Assembly: GCA_006739055.1 (NCBI GenBank) | Contig: AP019702.1 | Location: 1,178,501-1,242,500 of the forward strand | Direction of reading: 5' to 3' | DNA length: 64,000 bases | Origin: Allostella vacuolata | GTDB lineage: Bacteria; Pseudomonadota; Alphaproteobacteria; ATCC43930; Allostellaceae | Shown: in pieces, positions 19,181-27,636 of the stretch | How positions within the stretch are numbered: the stretch's first letter is position 1 | How the letters are laid out: each line of letters opens with the position of its first letter | Notes under the pieces: generated by a model | Database searches by the model: none | What the model saw: the letters and a program-made list of their open reading frames with translations, nothing else | What the model was told of the DNA's origin: nothing | Position numbers and translations under genes: made by a program

Positions 19181-20163
19181 GGGGCGAGGAAGCCGATCTC
19201 CGGGCCGGCCGAGATGCGGATGCGCCCGTCGCCATCGGCATCGAACGCCTCGCCGTCCAGGATGAAGGGCCGGGCCAGGGTCAGGGTGACCTCGCCGGCC
19301 CGCCCGCTGCGATAGTCCCGGGCCATCCAGGGCGCCGGCCGGCCGCGCAGGGTGCGCCAGAACCCGACCGACAGCCGGCGCGGGAGGGCGGCGACGTCGA
19401 GGAAGCGGACCGGCCCCGGCCCGGTTCCCCAGAACGGCCACAGGCCGAGCATCAGCCGGTCGAGCGTGGTCGCCAGGAAGACCAGCCGGTCGCCCGCCGT
19501 CGGCTGCATCCCGTCGAGCGCCACGGCCAGCGGCTCGCCGGCCCGCCAGCCGCCGGCCCGGCCGGACAGGGCCCGGAACAGCGATCCGGCGATGGTCAGC
19601 AGGACCGCCGGTCCCTGGGTGACGCCGCGGCGATGGACCGCCCCCTGCGCCAGCCCGACCGCCCGCGTGAAGGCGGCCGCCCCCAGGAAGAGCCCGTTGA
19701 CCGGCGGGTGCGACCGGTCGGGCCACTCGACCCGCAGCACCGGCCGCCGCCGGATCGCGCCCGGCATTTCGCCGGACCGGGCCAGTCCGGCCACGCGCCG
19801 CAGCCCGGCCGTCCCATGGCCGGCGCTGCCGAGCGCCGCCGCCACCAGGTTGGTCTTGCCCGAGGCCAGGATCGCCACGGCCGGCAGCCCGGCGCCGTAG
19901 GCCGCGGGCAGGGCGGTCAGCACCTCGCGCACGGTGCCGTCGCCGCCGTCTACGATCACCACCCCGACGGCTTCGCGTGCGAATTCGGCCAGGGCCTCCG
20001 CCAGTGCCGCGGGCGAGGCCGGGTCGGCGAAGCGGATGCCGAGCCGTTCCGCTTCGGCGTGCCGGGCACCGGCGGCCGCGGCCTTGTTGCGCTGGCTCCG
20101 CGGGTTGTGGATCAGCCCCAGGCGCGGTCCGGGTCCCCCCGAGATCGTCGGGCCCGGGATCAT
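19177..20163 (-). CDS. cpgB: Diacylglycerol/ceramide kinase family protein (CpgB-like)
   Basis: A 328-residue lipid kinase. The DAGK catalytic signature is clear: NPRSQRNK (20-27, variant of NPxSGxN) and IVDGGDGTVREVL (GGDGT at 73-77) near the N-terminus, with a beta-sandwich C-terminal half. In Caulobacter, a DAGK-family protein encoded beside spt (CpgB) phosphorylates ceramide as the first step to the ceramide-phosphoglycerate headgroup. The same adjacency here supports ceramide as substrate. A sequence-only reading would also allow diacylglycerol or another lipid alcohol. Four-base overlaps with both neighbours place it in one operon. Confidence 0.8.
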   Translation of the reverse strand: MIPGPTISGGPGPRLGLIHNPRSQRNKAAAAGARHAEAERLGIRFADPASPAALAEALAEFAREAVGVVIVDGGDGTVREVLTALPAAYGAGLPAVAILASGKTNLVAAALGSAGHGTAGLRRVAGLARSGEMPGAIRRRPVLRVEWPDRSHPPVNGLFLGAAAFTRAVGLAQGAVHRRGVTQGPAVLLTIAGSLFRALSGRAGGWRAGEPLAVALDGMQPTAGDRLVFLATTLDRLMLGLWPFWGTGPGPVRFLDVAALPRRLSVGFWRTLRGRPAPWMARDYRSGRAGEVTLTLARPFILDGEAFDADGDGRIRISAGPEIGFLAP

Positions 20164-21311
20164 CGCGACAGCCAGGACTCCACCGGTCCGTGGCGCCGCG
20201 CGAACCAGGCCTGGACGATCTGCGCCCCGTGGACGAGGAACGAGATCGCCGTCCAGGCCGCGACCGCCAGCATCCCCAGGTCGGGCCGGCCGAGCGCCAG
20301 CGCGGCCGTGAGCAGGATCAGGTTCGGGTTGCGCCGGGCGGTGATCAGCCGGAACCAGCTGTCGAACGGCCGCCAGATGTGCATCTGGATGCCGAAGGCG
20401 CTGATGAAGATCGCCTCCTGGAGGCGTTGGGCGATGTACCCGCCGAAGACGATGGCGAGCACGAGGTCGAACTGCGGCAGCGGCAGCCCCACCTGTTCCA
20501 GGCCGACCATCCAGGCCCACCACCAGAAGGGCGGATGCACTAGGTCGATGCCATGGTCGAAGACGTTGCCGAACCGGGTCGAGGTCAGGGTGACGCGGGC
20601 GAGCTTGCCGTCGACCGTGTCGAGGAAGGTCATGATCCAGGCGGCCAGCAGGCCGAGCCAGAAATGCCCGTGCCAGAAGAGGGCGAACGCCGCCAGCACC
20701 AGGACCAGGCTCGCCGCCGTCACCTGGTTGGGGGTGATGCCGGCGACCGCGCACCATTTGGTGACCAGCTGGGCGGGCCGCGGCCAGACATACTTGGTGA
20801 CGAGGTCGGTCACCCCCTTGTAGGAGCCGGCGAACATGCGCCGCTCGATCGCCGGCAGCCCGGCCTCGGTCAGGCGCAGCAGGTAGGGCGGCATGCGCTT
20901 GCGCAATGCCTTGTCGTAGGCCCCGCCCAGCTCGGCCGGGCCCATGCGGCGCAACGCCCCGGTCAGGCGCGGATCGGCGGCATCGGCGTTTGCCAGCGCG
21001 CGGGCGGCGTCCGCGACCTGGCCGGGGGCGGCATGCGCGGCGACCGCGTCGCCGGAATCCGCCAGCAGCAGGGTGCCCGGCTGGCGGACGAGGCTGGCGA
21101 TCAGGGCATCGTCGAAGACCCAGTCGGCGCGGACGAGGATCAGCGGCTGCCCGTCGTCGGCGACTTCGCCGGTCCGCACGTCGCGGACGCTGGCCCGGGC
21201 GAGCGAGCGCCGGAGCCGCTCGGACGAGGTCACCCCCCACAGCCGGATCGGGCTGGAGCCGACTATGTGCGCCGCCGGCCGTCGCTCGCCCGTCTTGTCC
21301 GTCTCCGCCAT
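20160..21311 (-). CDS. CDP-alcohol phosphatidyltransferase family enzyme
   Basis: A 383-residue inner-membrane enzyme with the complete signature D-x2-DG-x2-AR-x8-G-x3-D-x3-D (D231 to D256, FLDTVDGKLARVTL...FGNVFDHGID) and about six membrane helices from residue 190 on. The N-terminal 180 residues are soluble and include LILVRADWVFDDALI, reminiscent of a degenerate nucleotidyltransferase region as in fused CDP-inositol/IPC synthases, but without a clear active-site motif. It transfers a phospho-alcohol group from or to a CDP-activated molecule. Being first in the operon with the ceramide-kinase-like gene, it probably builds the sphingolipid headgroup. Substrate pair unknown. Confidence 0.82.
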   Translation of the reverse strand: MAETDKTGERRPAAHIVGSSPIRLWGVTSSERLRRSLARASVRDVRTGEVADDGQPLILVRADWVFDDALIASLVRQPGTLLLADSGDAVAAHAAPGQVADAARALANADAADPRLTGALRRMGPAELGGAYDKALRKRMPPYLLRLTEAGLPAIERRMFAGSYKGVTDLVTKYVWPRPAQLVTKWCAVAGITPNQVTAASLVLVLAAFALFWHGHFWLGLLAAWIMTFLDTVDGKLARVTLTSTRFGNVFDHGIDLVHPPFWWWAWMVGLEQVGLPLPQFDLVLAIVFGGYIAQRLQEAIFISAFGIQMHIWRPFDSWFRLITARRNPNLILLTAALALGRPDLGMLAVAAWTAISFLVHGAQIVQAWFARRHGPVESWLSR

Positions 21312-21410
21312 CCTCGCCCCGCTCGCCCGTCGCTATCCCGGCCCCTTGCCGATCGGCGGCACCATGCCGGGATCGTGTACACTTGTCCAAATCGCAGAGT
21401 GTCGACCCCC

Positions 21411-22388
21411 ATGGAAAGCCCGCCGGCCGTGCCGGAACTGACCCTCGCGCATTTCTCGGACGTGCACCTGCCGCTGCCGGCGGGGCGGCCGGCGATGCGC
21501 GACCTCCTGTCCAAGCGCGTGCTGGGCTACCTGTCCTGGCGCCGGTCGCGCCAGCGCATCCACCGGCCCGAGGTGCTGGCGGCGCTGCTGGCCGACGTGC
21601 ATCGCCACGCCCCCGACCACATCGCGGTGACCGGCGACCTGACCAACCTCTCGCTGCCGTCGGAGTTCGCGCTCGCGCGGGCGTGGCTGGGGACGGTCGG
21701 CCCGGCCGAGCGGGTGACGGTCATCCCCGGCAACCACGACGCCCTGGTCGCCATGCCCTGGGCCGAGGGGCTGGGGACCTGGCGGGAATGGATGCGGGGC
21801 GACGATCCGAGTGGCGATCCGGGCGGTAATCCGGGCACCGACGGGGCATTCCCGTTCGTGCGCGTGCGCGGCCGGGTGGCGCTGGTCGGGCTGTCCTCGG
21901 CGGTGCCGACCGCACCCCTGCTGGCGACCGGGCGGATCGGGGCAGGGCAGGCGGGCCGGCTCGCCGCCATCCTCGAAGAGCTCGGCCGGCAGGATCTCTT
22001 CCGCATCGTCCTGGTGCATCATCCGATCCACCGGGCGGGCGAGAAGCGCCGCAAGTCGCTGCGCGACGGCGACCGCCTGGCCGGCGTGCTGGCGCGCAGC
22101 GGGGCGGAGCTGGTGCTGCATGGCCATGGCCATGTCGGCCGGCTCGATGCGCTGCCGGGGCCGGTGCGGCCGATCGCCTCGCTGGGCTGCTCGTCCGCCT
22201 CGGCCCGGCCGGTCGGCCGGGGCCACAAGGGCGAGGCCGCGCGCTGGCATCTCCTGGCGATCTCGCGGCCGGGGCCGGAATGGCAGGTCCGCGTCACCGT
22301 CCGCCGCCTCGATTCCGCCGGCACGGGCTTCGAGACGGTCGGCACCTACAGCCTGGCGATGCCGGCGGCCGTCAGTATTTCAAGGTGA
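21411..22388 (+). CDS. Calcineurin-like metallophosphoesterase
   Basis: A 325-residue enzyme with the five metal-binding blocks in order: AHFSDVHL (D-x-H), TGDLTN (GD), IPGNHDALV (GNHD), LVHHPIHR and LHGHGHVGRL (GHxH). No signal peptide or helix is seen, so it acts in the cytoplasm. It is divergent from the CDP-alcohol phosphotransferase operon within the sphingolipid region, so a phospholipid or nucleotide pyrophosphate substrate (compare LpxH and UDP/CDP-lipid hydrolases in the same superfamily) is possible but unproven. A Gly/Asp/Pro-rich insert (DDPSGDPGGNPGTDG) is a small in-frame repeat. The 3' end overlaps the convergent DUF2141 gene by 17 bases. Confidence 0.82.
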   Translation: MESPPAVPELTLAHFSDVHLPLPAGRPAMRDLLSKRVLGYLSWRRSRQRIHRPEVLAALLADVHRHAPDHIAVTGDLTNLSLPSEFALARAWLGTVGPAERVTVIPGNHDALVAMPWAEGLGTWREWMRGDDPSGDPGGNPGTDGAFPFVRVRGRVALVGLSSAVPTAPLLATGRIGAGQAGRLAAILEELGRQDLFRIVLVHHPIHRAGEKRRKSLRDGDRLAGVLARSGAELVLHGHGHVGRLDALPGPVRPIASLGCSSASARPVGRGHKGEAARWHLLAISRPGPEWQVRVTVRRLDSAGTGFETVGTYSLAMPAAVSISR

Positions 22389-22854
22389 TCGCCATCGGGT
22401 TGTCACCGGCCCTGGCCACGAACCGGGCGGCGGCGAAGGAGGGCGGCCCCAGCAGGGTCGAGGCGTCGTTGGAGAAGCCATAGCCTTCGGCCGGCAGGCC
22501 GACCGCGCTGCGGGTGAATTTCCGGTCGCCATCCTCGTCGTGATAGATCGCCAGCGCATAGGCGCCGGCCGCCGGTACCGCCAGGCAGGCGACGGTGGCG
22601 GGCCTGGCCGCCGGCACCCGCAGGCGGGCGACCTTGCCGCGTGGCGCCAGGAACCTGGCCGGATCGTCCGGATAGACGGTGACCGTGATGACGCCGGCTG
22701 CGGCGCGCACTCCGGCAATGGTCAGCATCAGGCGTACCTCGCCCGGTGCCCCCCGGCAGTCGGTCTGGGCGGCGGCGGCCGCGCCGAGCGGCAGGGCCAG
22801 GGTCGCGGCCATGCCGGCGCCGAGCGCGCCGCGCCGCAATAACGCTCCCATCAT
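22372..22854 (-). CDS. Exported DUF2141 family protein
   Basis: A 160-residue protein with an N-terminal signal peptide (basic start, hydrophobic core to about 28, AAAAAQT cleavage region). A single DUF2141 domain follows: VRLMLTIAGVRAAAGVITVTVYPDD, then AYALAIYHDEDGDRKFTRSAVGLPAEGYGFSND. DUF2141 proteins are periplasmic or cell-surface beta-sandwiches of unknown function. Two ATGs in tandem (22854, 22851) are both possible starts. It is convergent with and overlaps the end of the metallophosphoesterase gene and is divergent from the HIT gene. Confidence 0.78.
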   Translation of the reverse strand: MMGALLRRGALGAGMAATLALPLGAAAAAQTDCRGAPGEVRLMLTIAGVRAAAGVITVTVYPDDPARFLAPRGKVARLRVPAARPATVACLAVPAAGAYALAIYHDEDGDRKFTRSAVGLPAEGYGFSNDASTLLGPPSFAAARFVARAGDNPMAITLKY

Positions 22855-22930
22855 CTTGTGCCGATCCCGGACTGTTCGATAACAATGCGGGGCCAGCCTG
22901 CCGCGGCCGGCCCTCTCGCCAGGATGTACC

Positions 22931-23368
22931 ATGCCCAATGCCACGATGACGAAATTCGGATTCCCCCGGACGCTGGTCGCGGAGACCCGGCACTGGGTGG
23001 TCCTGGTGCGGCCGCAGCAGGTGACGCTCGGGTCCCTGGTGCTGGTCTGCCGCGAGCCGGTCACGGCCTTCGGCCAGGCGAGCCCGGCGGCCTTCGCCGA
23101 CCTGCAGGCGGCGGTGGCGGCGACGGAGCGGGTGCTGCAGGGCTTCGTCGGCTATGAGCGCATCAACTACCTGATGCTGATGATGGTCGACCCGGACGTC
23201 CATTTCCACGTCATCCCGCGCTATTCCTCGGCGCGGGAGCGGGACGGCGTCGCCTATCCCGATGCCGGCTGGCCCGGCCCGCCCAACCTCGGCCAGTCGG
23301 TCGCGCTCGATGACGCGGCCCAGGCCGCGCTGGCGTCCCACCTGCGCGGGCTCTGGCCGGCCGGCTAG
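22931..23368 (+). CDS. HIT-superfamily hydrolase
   Basis: A 145-residue protein with the HIT-like core: LVAETRHWVVLVRPQQVTLGSLVLVCRE and the catalytic segment DVHFHVIPRY (histidine motif with VIPR, as in diadenosine-tetraphosphate phosphorylase-like HIT proteins). It hydrolyses or transfers nucleotide-phosphate bonds in the cytoplasm. An aggatg RBS precedes the ATG at 22931. It heads a rightward run of genes with the LptF/LptG pair, the bCerS-like acyltransferase and a MobA-like nucleotidyltransferase, so it may act on a CDP- or ADP-linked intermediate. That link is inference. Confidence 0.8.
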   Translation: MPNATMTKFGFPRTLVAETRHWVVLVRPQQVTLGSLVLVCREPVTAFGQASPAAFADLQAAVAATERVLQGFVGYERINYLMLMMVDPDVHFHVIPRYSSARERDGVAYPDAGWPGPPNLGQSVALDDAAQAALASHLRGLWPAG

Positions 23369-23402
23369 AGTCGGCGGCCGCGCGGTGCCGCGGCGCCTTT
23401 CA

Positions 23403-24626
23403 ATGCCGTCTCTGCGTCCCCCCACGCTGCTGGACCGCTACATCCTGGCCGAGGCGGCGCGTCCGCTCACGGTCTCGCTGGGGCTCGTCCTGACCGCCCT
23501 GCTGCTGGAACGGCTGTTGCGGCTCTTCAACATGCTGGCGCGCTCGGGCGGGGCTTTCGAGTCGGTGATCGAGCTGGTCGCCAACCTGGTGCCGCACTAT
23601 CTGGGGCTGGCCCTGCCGGCCGCCTTCTTCATCAGCATCTTCTTCGTCGTGGCGCGGCTGAGCGAGGAGAGCGAGCTGGAGGCGATGCTGTCGAGCGGCC
23701 TGTCGATCGGCCGCATCGCCAAGCCGCTGCTGTGGGTGGGGGTGGGGCTGTCGCTGTTCAGCGTCGCCCTGTTCGGCTTCCTGCAGCCCTACAGCCGCTA
23801 TGCCTATCGCGCGGTGCTGTATGCCGCCGTCAATGCCGGCTGGAGCGGCCGGGTGGAGCCGGTCGAGTTCGCCCGCGCGCCGCGCGGCTTCACCGTCACC
23901 GCCGACAAGGTGGATTATGACGGGCGGACGCTGGAAGGGGTGTTCGCCCAGCGCATCCTGGACGGCACCGAGGAGGCGTACACGGCCGAGACCGGTCGGC
24001 TCGGCCTGTCGGCGGACGGCCGGCGGCTGGTCCTGGTGCTGCGCAACGGACAGCGCTGGCAGCAGCCACCGGACGCGGCCCCGCCCAACCTGACGCGCTT
24101 CGACGAGCTGTCGATCGGCACCGACTTCAACCCGGACGCGCCGCCGTTCCGCAGCCGCGGCGACAGCGAGCGGGAGCTGACCCTGGTCGAGCTGTGGCGC
24201 GAGATGCACGATCCCGCCTCGAAGATGTCCCGGCGCCGGCTGGCGGCGGAGTTCCATACCCGGCTGGTGCGGGCGGTCTCGCTGCCGCTGCTGCCGCTGC
24301 TCGCGATCCCGCTCGGCGTGGCGGCCAAGCGCGGGCGGCGCTCGTCCGGCCTGATCATGGCGGCGCTGGTCCTGGTCCTCTACCACCACGGCATTCAGCT
24401 CGGGCAGACGCTGGCCGCGGCCGGCCGGCTGCCGCCCGTGCCCGCCGTGTGGGTCCCGTTCGGCCTGTTCGCGCTCATCTGCCTGTGGCTCTTCCGCAGC
24501 AGCCTGGCGCGGCCCGGGCAGAACCCGTTCACCTGGATGGTGGAACGGATCGAGCACGGCATGCAGGCCGCCAGGCGCGCTTTCGCCCGCCGGCCGCGCG
24601 GCCCGATGGCCGGCGGGGCGGCATGA
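23403..24626 (+). CDS. LptF/YjgP-type ABC lipid exporter permease
   Basis: A 407-residue YjgP/YjgQ protein with six predicted membrane helices in two groups of three (about 25-125 and 300-380), around a periplasmic beta-jellyroll (LEGVFAQRILDGTEEAYTAETGRL). In the canonical Lpt system LptF pairs with LptG and the LptB ATPase to extract LPS from the inner membrane. Here it overlaps its partner LptG-like gene by four bases and lies directly before the bCerS-like gene. No lptD, surA, rsmA or aminopeptidase gene is nearby, the usual neighbours of the housekeeping pair. A role in exporting the sphingolipid is therefore possible, but it could be the only LptF in the genome. Confidence 0.85.
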   Translation: MPSLRPPTLLDRYILAEAARPLTVSLGLVLTALLLERLLRLFNMLARSGGAFESVIELVANLVPHYLGLALPAAFFISIFFVVARLSEESELEAMLSSGLSIGRIAKPLLWVGVGLSLFSVALFGFLQPYSRYAYRAVLYAAVNAGWSGRVEPVEFARAPRGFTVTADKVDYDGRTLEGVFAQRILDGTEEAYTAETGRLGLSADGRRLVLVLRNGQRWQQPPDAAPPNLTRFDELSIGTDFNPDAPPFRSRGDSERELTLVELWREMHDPASKMSRRRLAAEFHTRLVRAVSLPLLPLLAIPLGVAAKRGRRSSGLIMAALVLVLYHHGIQLGQTLAAAGRLPPVPAVWVPFGLFALICLWLFRSSLARPGQNPFTWMVERIEHGMQAARRAFARRPRGPMAGGAA

Positions 24627-25690
24627 CCGGACGGATGGCCCGCTATGTCGTCGGGATCTTCCTCGGCCGGACCATCGGCGCCGCCCTGGCGCTGGCGGCG
24701 CTGATGCAGGTTCTCGACCTGCTCGACGCCGCGACCGAGGTCATGGACCGCGGCAAGGGCGTGGCCGGGATCGGCTACTATGCCCTGCTGCGGCTGCCGG
24801 TCATCCTGGAGCAGACCTTTCCCCTGGCGGTCCTGGTGGGGGCGCTGCTGACCTTCGCCGGCCTCGCCCGGCACAACGAGATCGTCATCATGCGGGCGGC
24901 GGGCCTGTCGGTGACCCGGCTGACGGGCATGCTCCTGCTGCCGGTGCTGGCCATCGCCGGGCTGCATCTGGCCATCGCCGACCAGGTGGTGCCGCGCTTC
25001 GAGCGCCGGCTGGCGGTGTGGTGGGAGAAGCCGCCCGGCGAGGCGGATGGCGCGGGCAAGGCGACCTGGCTGCGGGTCGGGGAAGACCTGGTGTCGATCG
25101 ACCGGATCACCGCCGCCGGCACCCGGCTCGAGGGGGTACGCATCTATCGCCGCGGGCCCGACGACCAGCTGGTGCAGCGCACCTACGCCGCGACCGCCAT
25201 CCGCCAGGACCGGGTCTGGCGGCTCTATTCCGCCTCCGACGCCGTGGCCGGCCCGGACGGGATCGTCGTCGCCCGCACCACCGACCGGGTCTGGGATGTC
25301 CGCCTCACGCCCTCGAACCTGATCGAGGCGATGATGCCGTTCGCGCACATCTCTGCCACCACCGCCCGCAGCGGCCTGGCCGGGACCCGCGCCGGCGCGC
25401 GCCAGCCGGCCTACTACGCCATGCGCCTGCAGCGGGCGTTCGCCGAGCCGCTGGCGGTGGTCGTGATGCTGCTGCTGGCGACGCCGGCCGCGACCGCCAG
25501 CCGCCGGTCGGGGCAGTCCGGGCAGCGGTTGCTCCTGGGGCTGGCGCTCGGCATGCTGTTCCTGCTGGCCGACGGGATGCTGGCGGCGCTGGGCGAGGCC
25601 GGACGGCTCATCCCCGAAGTGGCGGCCTGGGGCGCGCTCGCCGTCTTCGGGAGCCTCGGTATCGCGATCCTGATCCACATCGACAGCTGA
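24623..25690 (+). CDS. LptG/YjgQ-type ABC lipid exporter permease
   Basis: A 355-residue partner of the preceding protein, with the YjgQ opening (MARYVVGIFLGRTIGAALALAALMQVLDLLD), the coupling region LARHNEIVIMRAAGLSVTRL that contacts the LptB ATPase, a jellyroll domain (TWLRVGEDLVSIDRITAAGTRLEGVRIYR) and three C-terminal helices. Its ATG overlaps the LptF-like stop. A bCerS-like acyltransferase starts nine bases after its end, so lipid synthesis and lipid export are transcriptionally linked. No ATPase gene is in the window, so it would have to use LptB encoded elsewhere. Confidence 0.85.
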   Translation: MTGRMARYVVGIFLGRTIGAALALAALMQVLDLLDAATEVMDRGKGVAGIGYYALLRLPVILEQTFPLAVLVGALLTFAGLARHNEIVIMRAAGLSVTRLTGMLLLPVLAIAGLHLAIADQVVPRFERRLAVWWEKPPGEADGAGKATWLRVGEDLVSIDRITAAGTRLEGVRIYRRGPDDQLVQRTYAATAIRQDRVWRLYSASDAVAGPDGIVVARTTDRVWDVRLTPSNLIEAMMPFAHISATTARSGLAGTRAGARQPAYYAMRLQRAFAEPLAVVVMLLLATPAATASRRSGQSGQRLLLGLALGMLFLLADGMLAALGEAGRLIPEVAAWGALAVFGSLGIAILIHIDS

Positions 25691-25698
25691 ACGGCGCC

Positions 25699-26829
25699 AT
25701 GATCGACATCCAGCCCGTCGCGGGCAAAGCCATGCTGGAGCAGTTCATCCGGCTGCCCTACCGCCTGCAGCGCGGCGACCCGGCCTGGGTCCCGCCGCTG
25801 CTGATGGAGCGGCGCGAGGCGCTGTCGGCGCGCAAGAACCCGCTGTTCCGCCAGGCCGAGGTGTGCTTCTGGCTCGCCCGCCGCGACGGCCGCGCAGTGG
25901 GGCGCATCAGTGCCCAGATCGACCGCCGGCTCCAGGCCGACGGGCGCGAGGGGATCGGCCATTTCGGCATGCTGGCCGGCGAGGACGACCCGGCCGTCTT
26001 CGCCGGACTGGTCGGTGCCGCGGAGGCCTGGCTGCGGTCCCGCGGCATCGGCCGGGTGCTGGGGCCCTTCAACCTGTCCATCAACGAGGAGGCCGGCCTG
26101 CTGGTCGACGGCCACGACACCCCGCCGATGCTGATGATGGGCCACGACGCGCCCTACGTCGCCGGGCACCTGGAGCGGCTCGGCTACGCCAAGGAAAAGG
26201 ACCTGCTGGCCTATCTCTACGACCTGAAGCGGCCATTGCCGGCCGCGATCACGGCGCGGATGGAGCGTACGGTGCCGGCCAACCTGCGCCTGCGGCCGGT
26301 CGACATGCGCCGGTTCGACCAGGAGGTGCAGACCCTGGTCGACATCTTCAACGACGCCTGGTCGGACAACTGGGGCTTCCTGCCGTTCAGCCGCGACGAG
26401 GCCCACCATCTGGGCCGGTCCATGCGGCCGCTGGTCGACCGGCGGCTCATCTGGTTCGCCGAGGTCGATGGCGAGGCGGCGGGCTTCATCGTCGGCCTGC
26501 CCAACCTCAACGCCGTCATCGCCGACCTGGACGGGCGGCTGCTGCCGTTCGGCTGGGCCAAGCTGCTGTGGCGCCTGAAGGTGCGGCGGCCGACGTCGGC
26601 CCGGGTGCCGCTGATGGGGATCCGGCGCCGCTTCGGGCACGGGCTCCTGGGCGGGCTGCTGCCGTTCCTGCTGATCGGGTCGCTGCGCCGCGAGGGGGAG
26701 GCGCTCGGCTACCGCCATGTCGAGCTGTCGTGGATCCTGGAGGACAACCAGCCGATGCGGCGCATCAACGAGGTGGTCGGCAGCGTCGCCTACAAGACCT
26801 ATCGCGTCTACGGAAAGTCCCTGGGGTGA
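25699..26829 (+). CDS. GNAT-fold N-acyltransferase, bacterial ceramide synthase (bCerS) candidate
   Basis: A 376-residue soluble acyltransferase (MIDIQPVAGKAMLEQFIRLPYRL...WVPPLL). Two GNAT-like halves can be seen: FWLARRDGRAVGRISAQID...GIGHFGML with AEAWLRSRGIGRVLGPFNLSINEEAGLLVDG, and IWFAEVDGEAAGFIVGLPNLN with the closing ELSWILEDNQPMRRINEVVG. This protein type, about 370-380 residues, corresponds to the GNAT-family ceramide synthase of Caulobacter, which N-acylates 3-ketosphinganine. With spt, ACP, FAAL and CerR-like genes 8 kb away, the set for ceramide is complete. It is coupled to the next gene by a GTGA overlap. The enzymatic role rests on context plus family resemblance. Confidence 0.78.
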   Translation: MIDIQPVAGKAMLEQFIRLPYRLQRGDPAWVPPLLMERREALSARKNPLFRQAEVCFWLARRDGRAVGRISAQIDRRLQADGREGIGHFGMLAGEDDPAVFAGLVGAAEAWLRSRGIGRVLGPFNLSINEEAGLLVDGHDTPPMLMMGHDAPYVAGHLERLGYAKEKDLLAYLYDLKRPLPAAITARMERTVPANLRLRPVDMRRFDQEVQTLVDIFNDAWSDNWGFLPFSRDEAHHLGRSMRPLVDRRLIWFAEVDGEAAGFIVGLPNLNAVIADLDGRLLPFGWAKLLWRLKVRRPTSARVPLMGIRRRFGHGLLGGLLPFLLIGSLRREGEALGYRHVELSWILEDNQPMRRINEVVGSVAYKTYRVYGKSLG

Positions 26830-27599
26830 CCCCGGTCACGGCGCTGGTCCTGGCCGGGTCGCGCGGGCCGGGCGACCCGATGGCGGTGGCGGCGGGGGTC
26901 GGGCACAAGGCGCTGATTCCGGCGGGCGGGGTGCCGATGCTGGTCCGGGTCGTCCGCGCCCTGCTGGCGACGCCGGAGGTCGGCCGGATCGTGGTCTGCA
27001 TCGAGGACCGGGCCATCGCGCTCGGCCTGCCGGAGATCGCCCGGGCGGCCGCGGCCGGGCGGCTCGACTGCATCGCCGCCGCCGGCAGCCCCAGCCAGAG
27101 CGTGGCGGCAGCACTCGCCCAACTCGGCACGCCGCTCCTGGTCACGACCGCCGACCATGCCCTGCTGCGGCCGGAATGGATCCGCCATTTCCTGGCCGGG
27201 CTGTCGCCCGACGCCGACGTGACGGCCGCCGTCGCGCGGGCCGAGGCGATCTTCGCCGCCGTGCCGAAGACCCGGCGCACCCTGCTGCGGTTCGCCGACG
27301 GGTCCTTCTCGGGCTGCAACCTGTTCCACCTGCGAACCCCGGCCGCAGCGGGCGCCGTCCAGCTGTGGCGCCGGGTCGAGGCCGAGCGCAAGCGCCCGCT
27401 GCGCATGGTCCGGCTGCTGGGCCCGGGGTTCCTGCTGCGCTTCGCGCTCGGCCGGCTGACGCTGGCCCGGGCGCTGGACCGCTTCGGACAGCTGGCCCGG
27501 GTCCGGGCCGCCGTGGTGGAAATGCCGTTCGGGGAAAGTGCGGTCGACGTCGACAAGCCGGCCGACCTGGAACTGGTCGAGACGCTGCTCCGTCGGTAG
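26826..27599 (+). CDS. MobA-like NTP transferase domain protein
   Basis: A 257-residue nucleotidyltransferase-fold protein starting with a GTG that overlaps the preceding stop. It opens TALVLAGSRGPGDPMA (G-x-R-x-P-D variant of the NTP-transferase nucleotide loop) and continues HKALIPAGGVPMLVRVVRAL, TTADHALLRPEWI (metal-binding D) and SAVDVDKPADLELVE. It probably couples NTP (CTP or GTP) to a phosphorylated alcohol or acid. As the last gene of the HIT-LptF-LptG-bCerS operon it is a candidate for making the activated headgroup precursor of the sphingolipid. Substrates unknown. Confidence 0.75.
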   Translation: MTPVTALVLAGSRGPGDPMAVAAGVGHKALIPAGGVPMLVRVVRALLATPEVGRIVVCIEDRAIALGLPEIARAAAAGRLDCIAAAGSPSQSVAAALAQLGTPLLVTTADHALLRPEWIRHFLAGLSPDADVTAAVARAEAIFAAVPKTRRTLLRFADGSFSGCNLFHLRTPAAAGAVQLWRRVEAERKRPLRMVRLLGPGFLLRFALGRLTLARALDRFGQLARVRAAVVEMPFGESAVDVDKPADLELVETLLRR

Positions 27600-27636
27600 C
27601 CGGTTGCCCCGGTATCGGGTTGAGCCGGGCGCGAAT

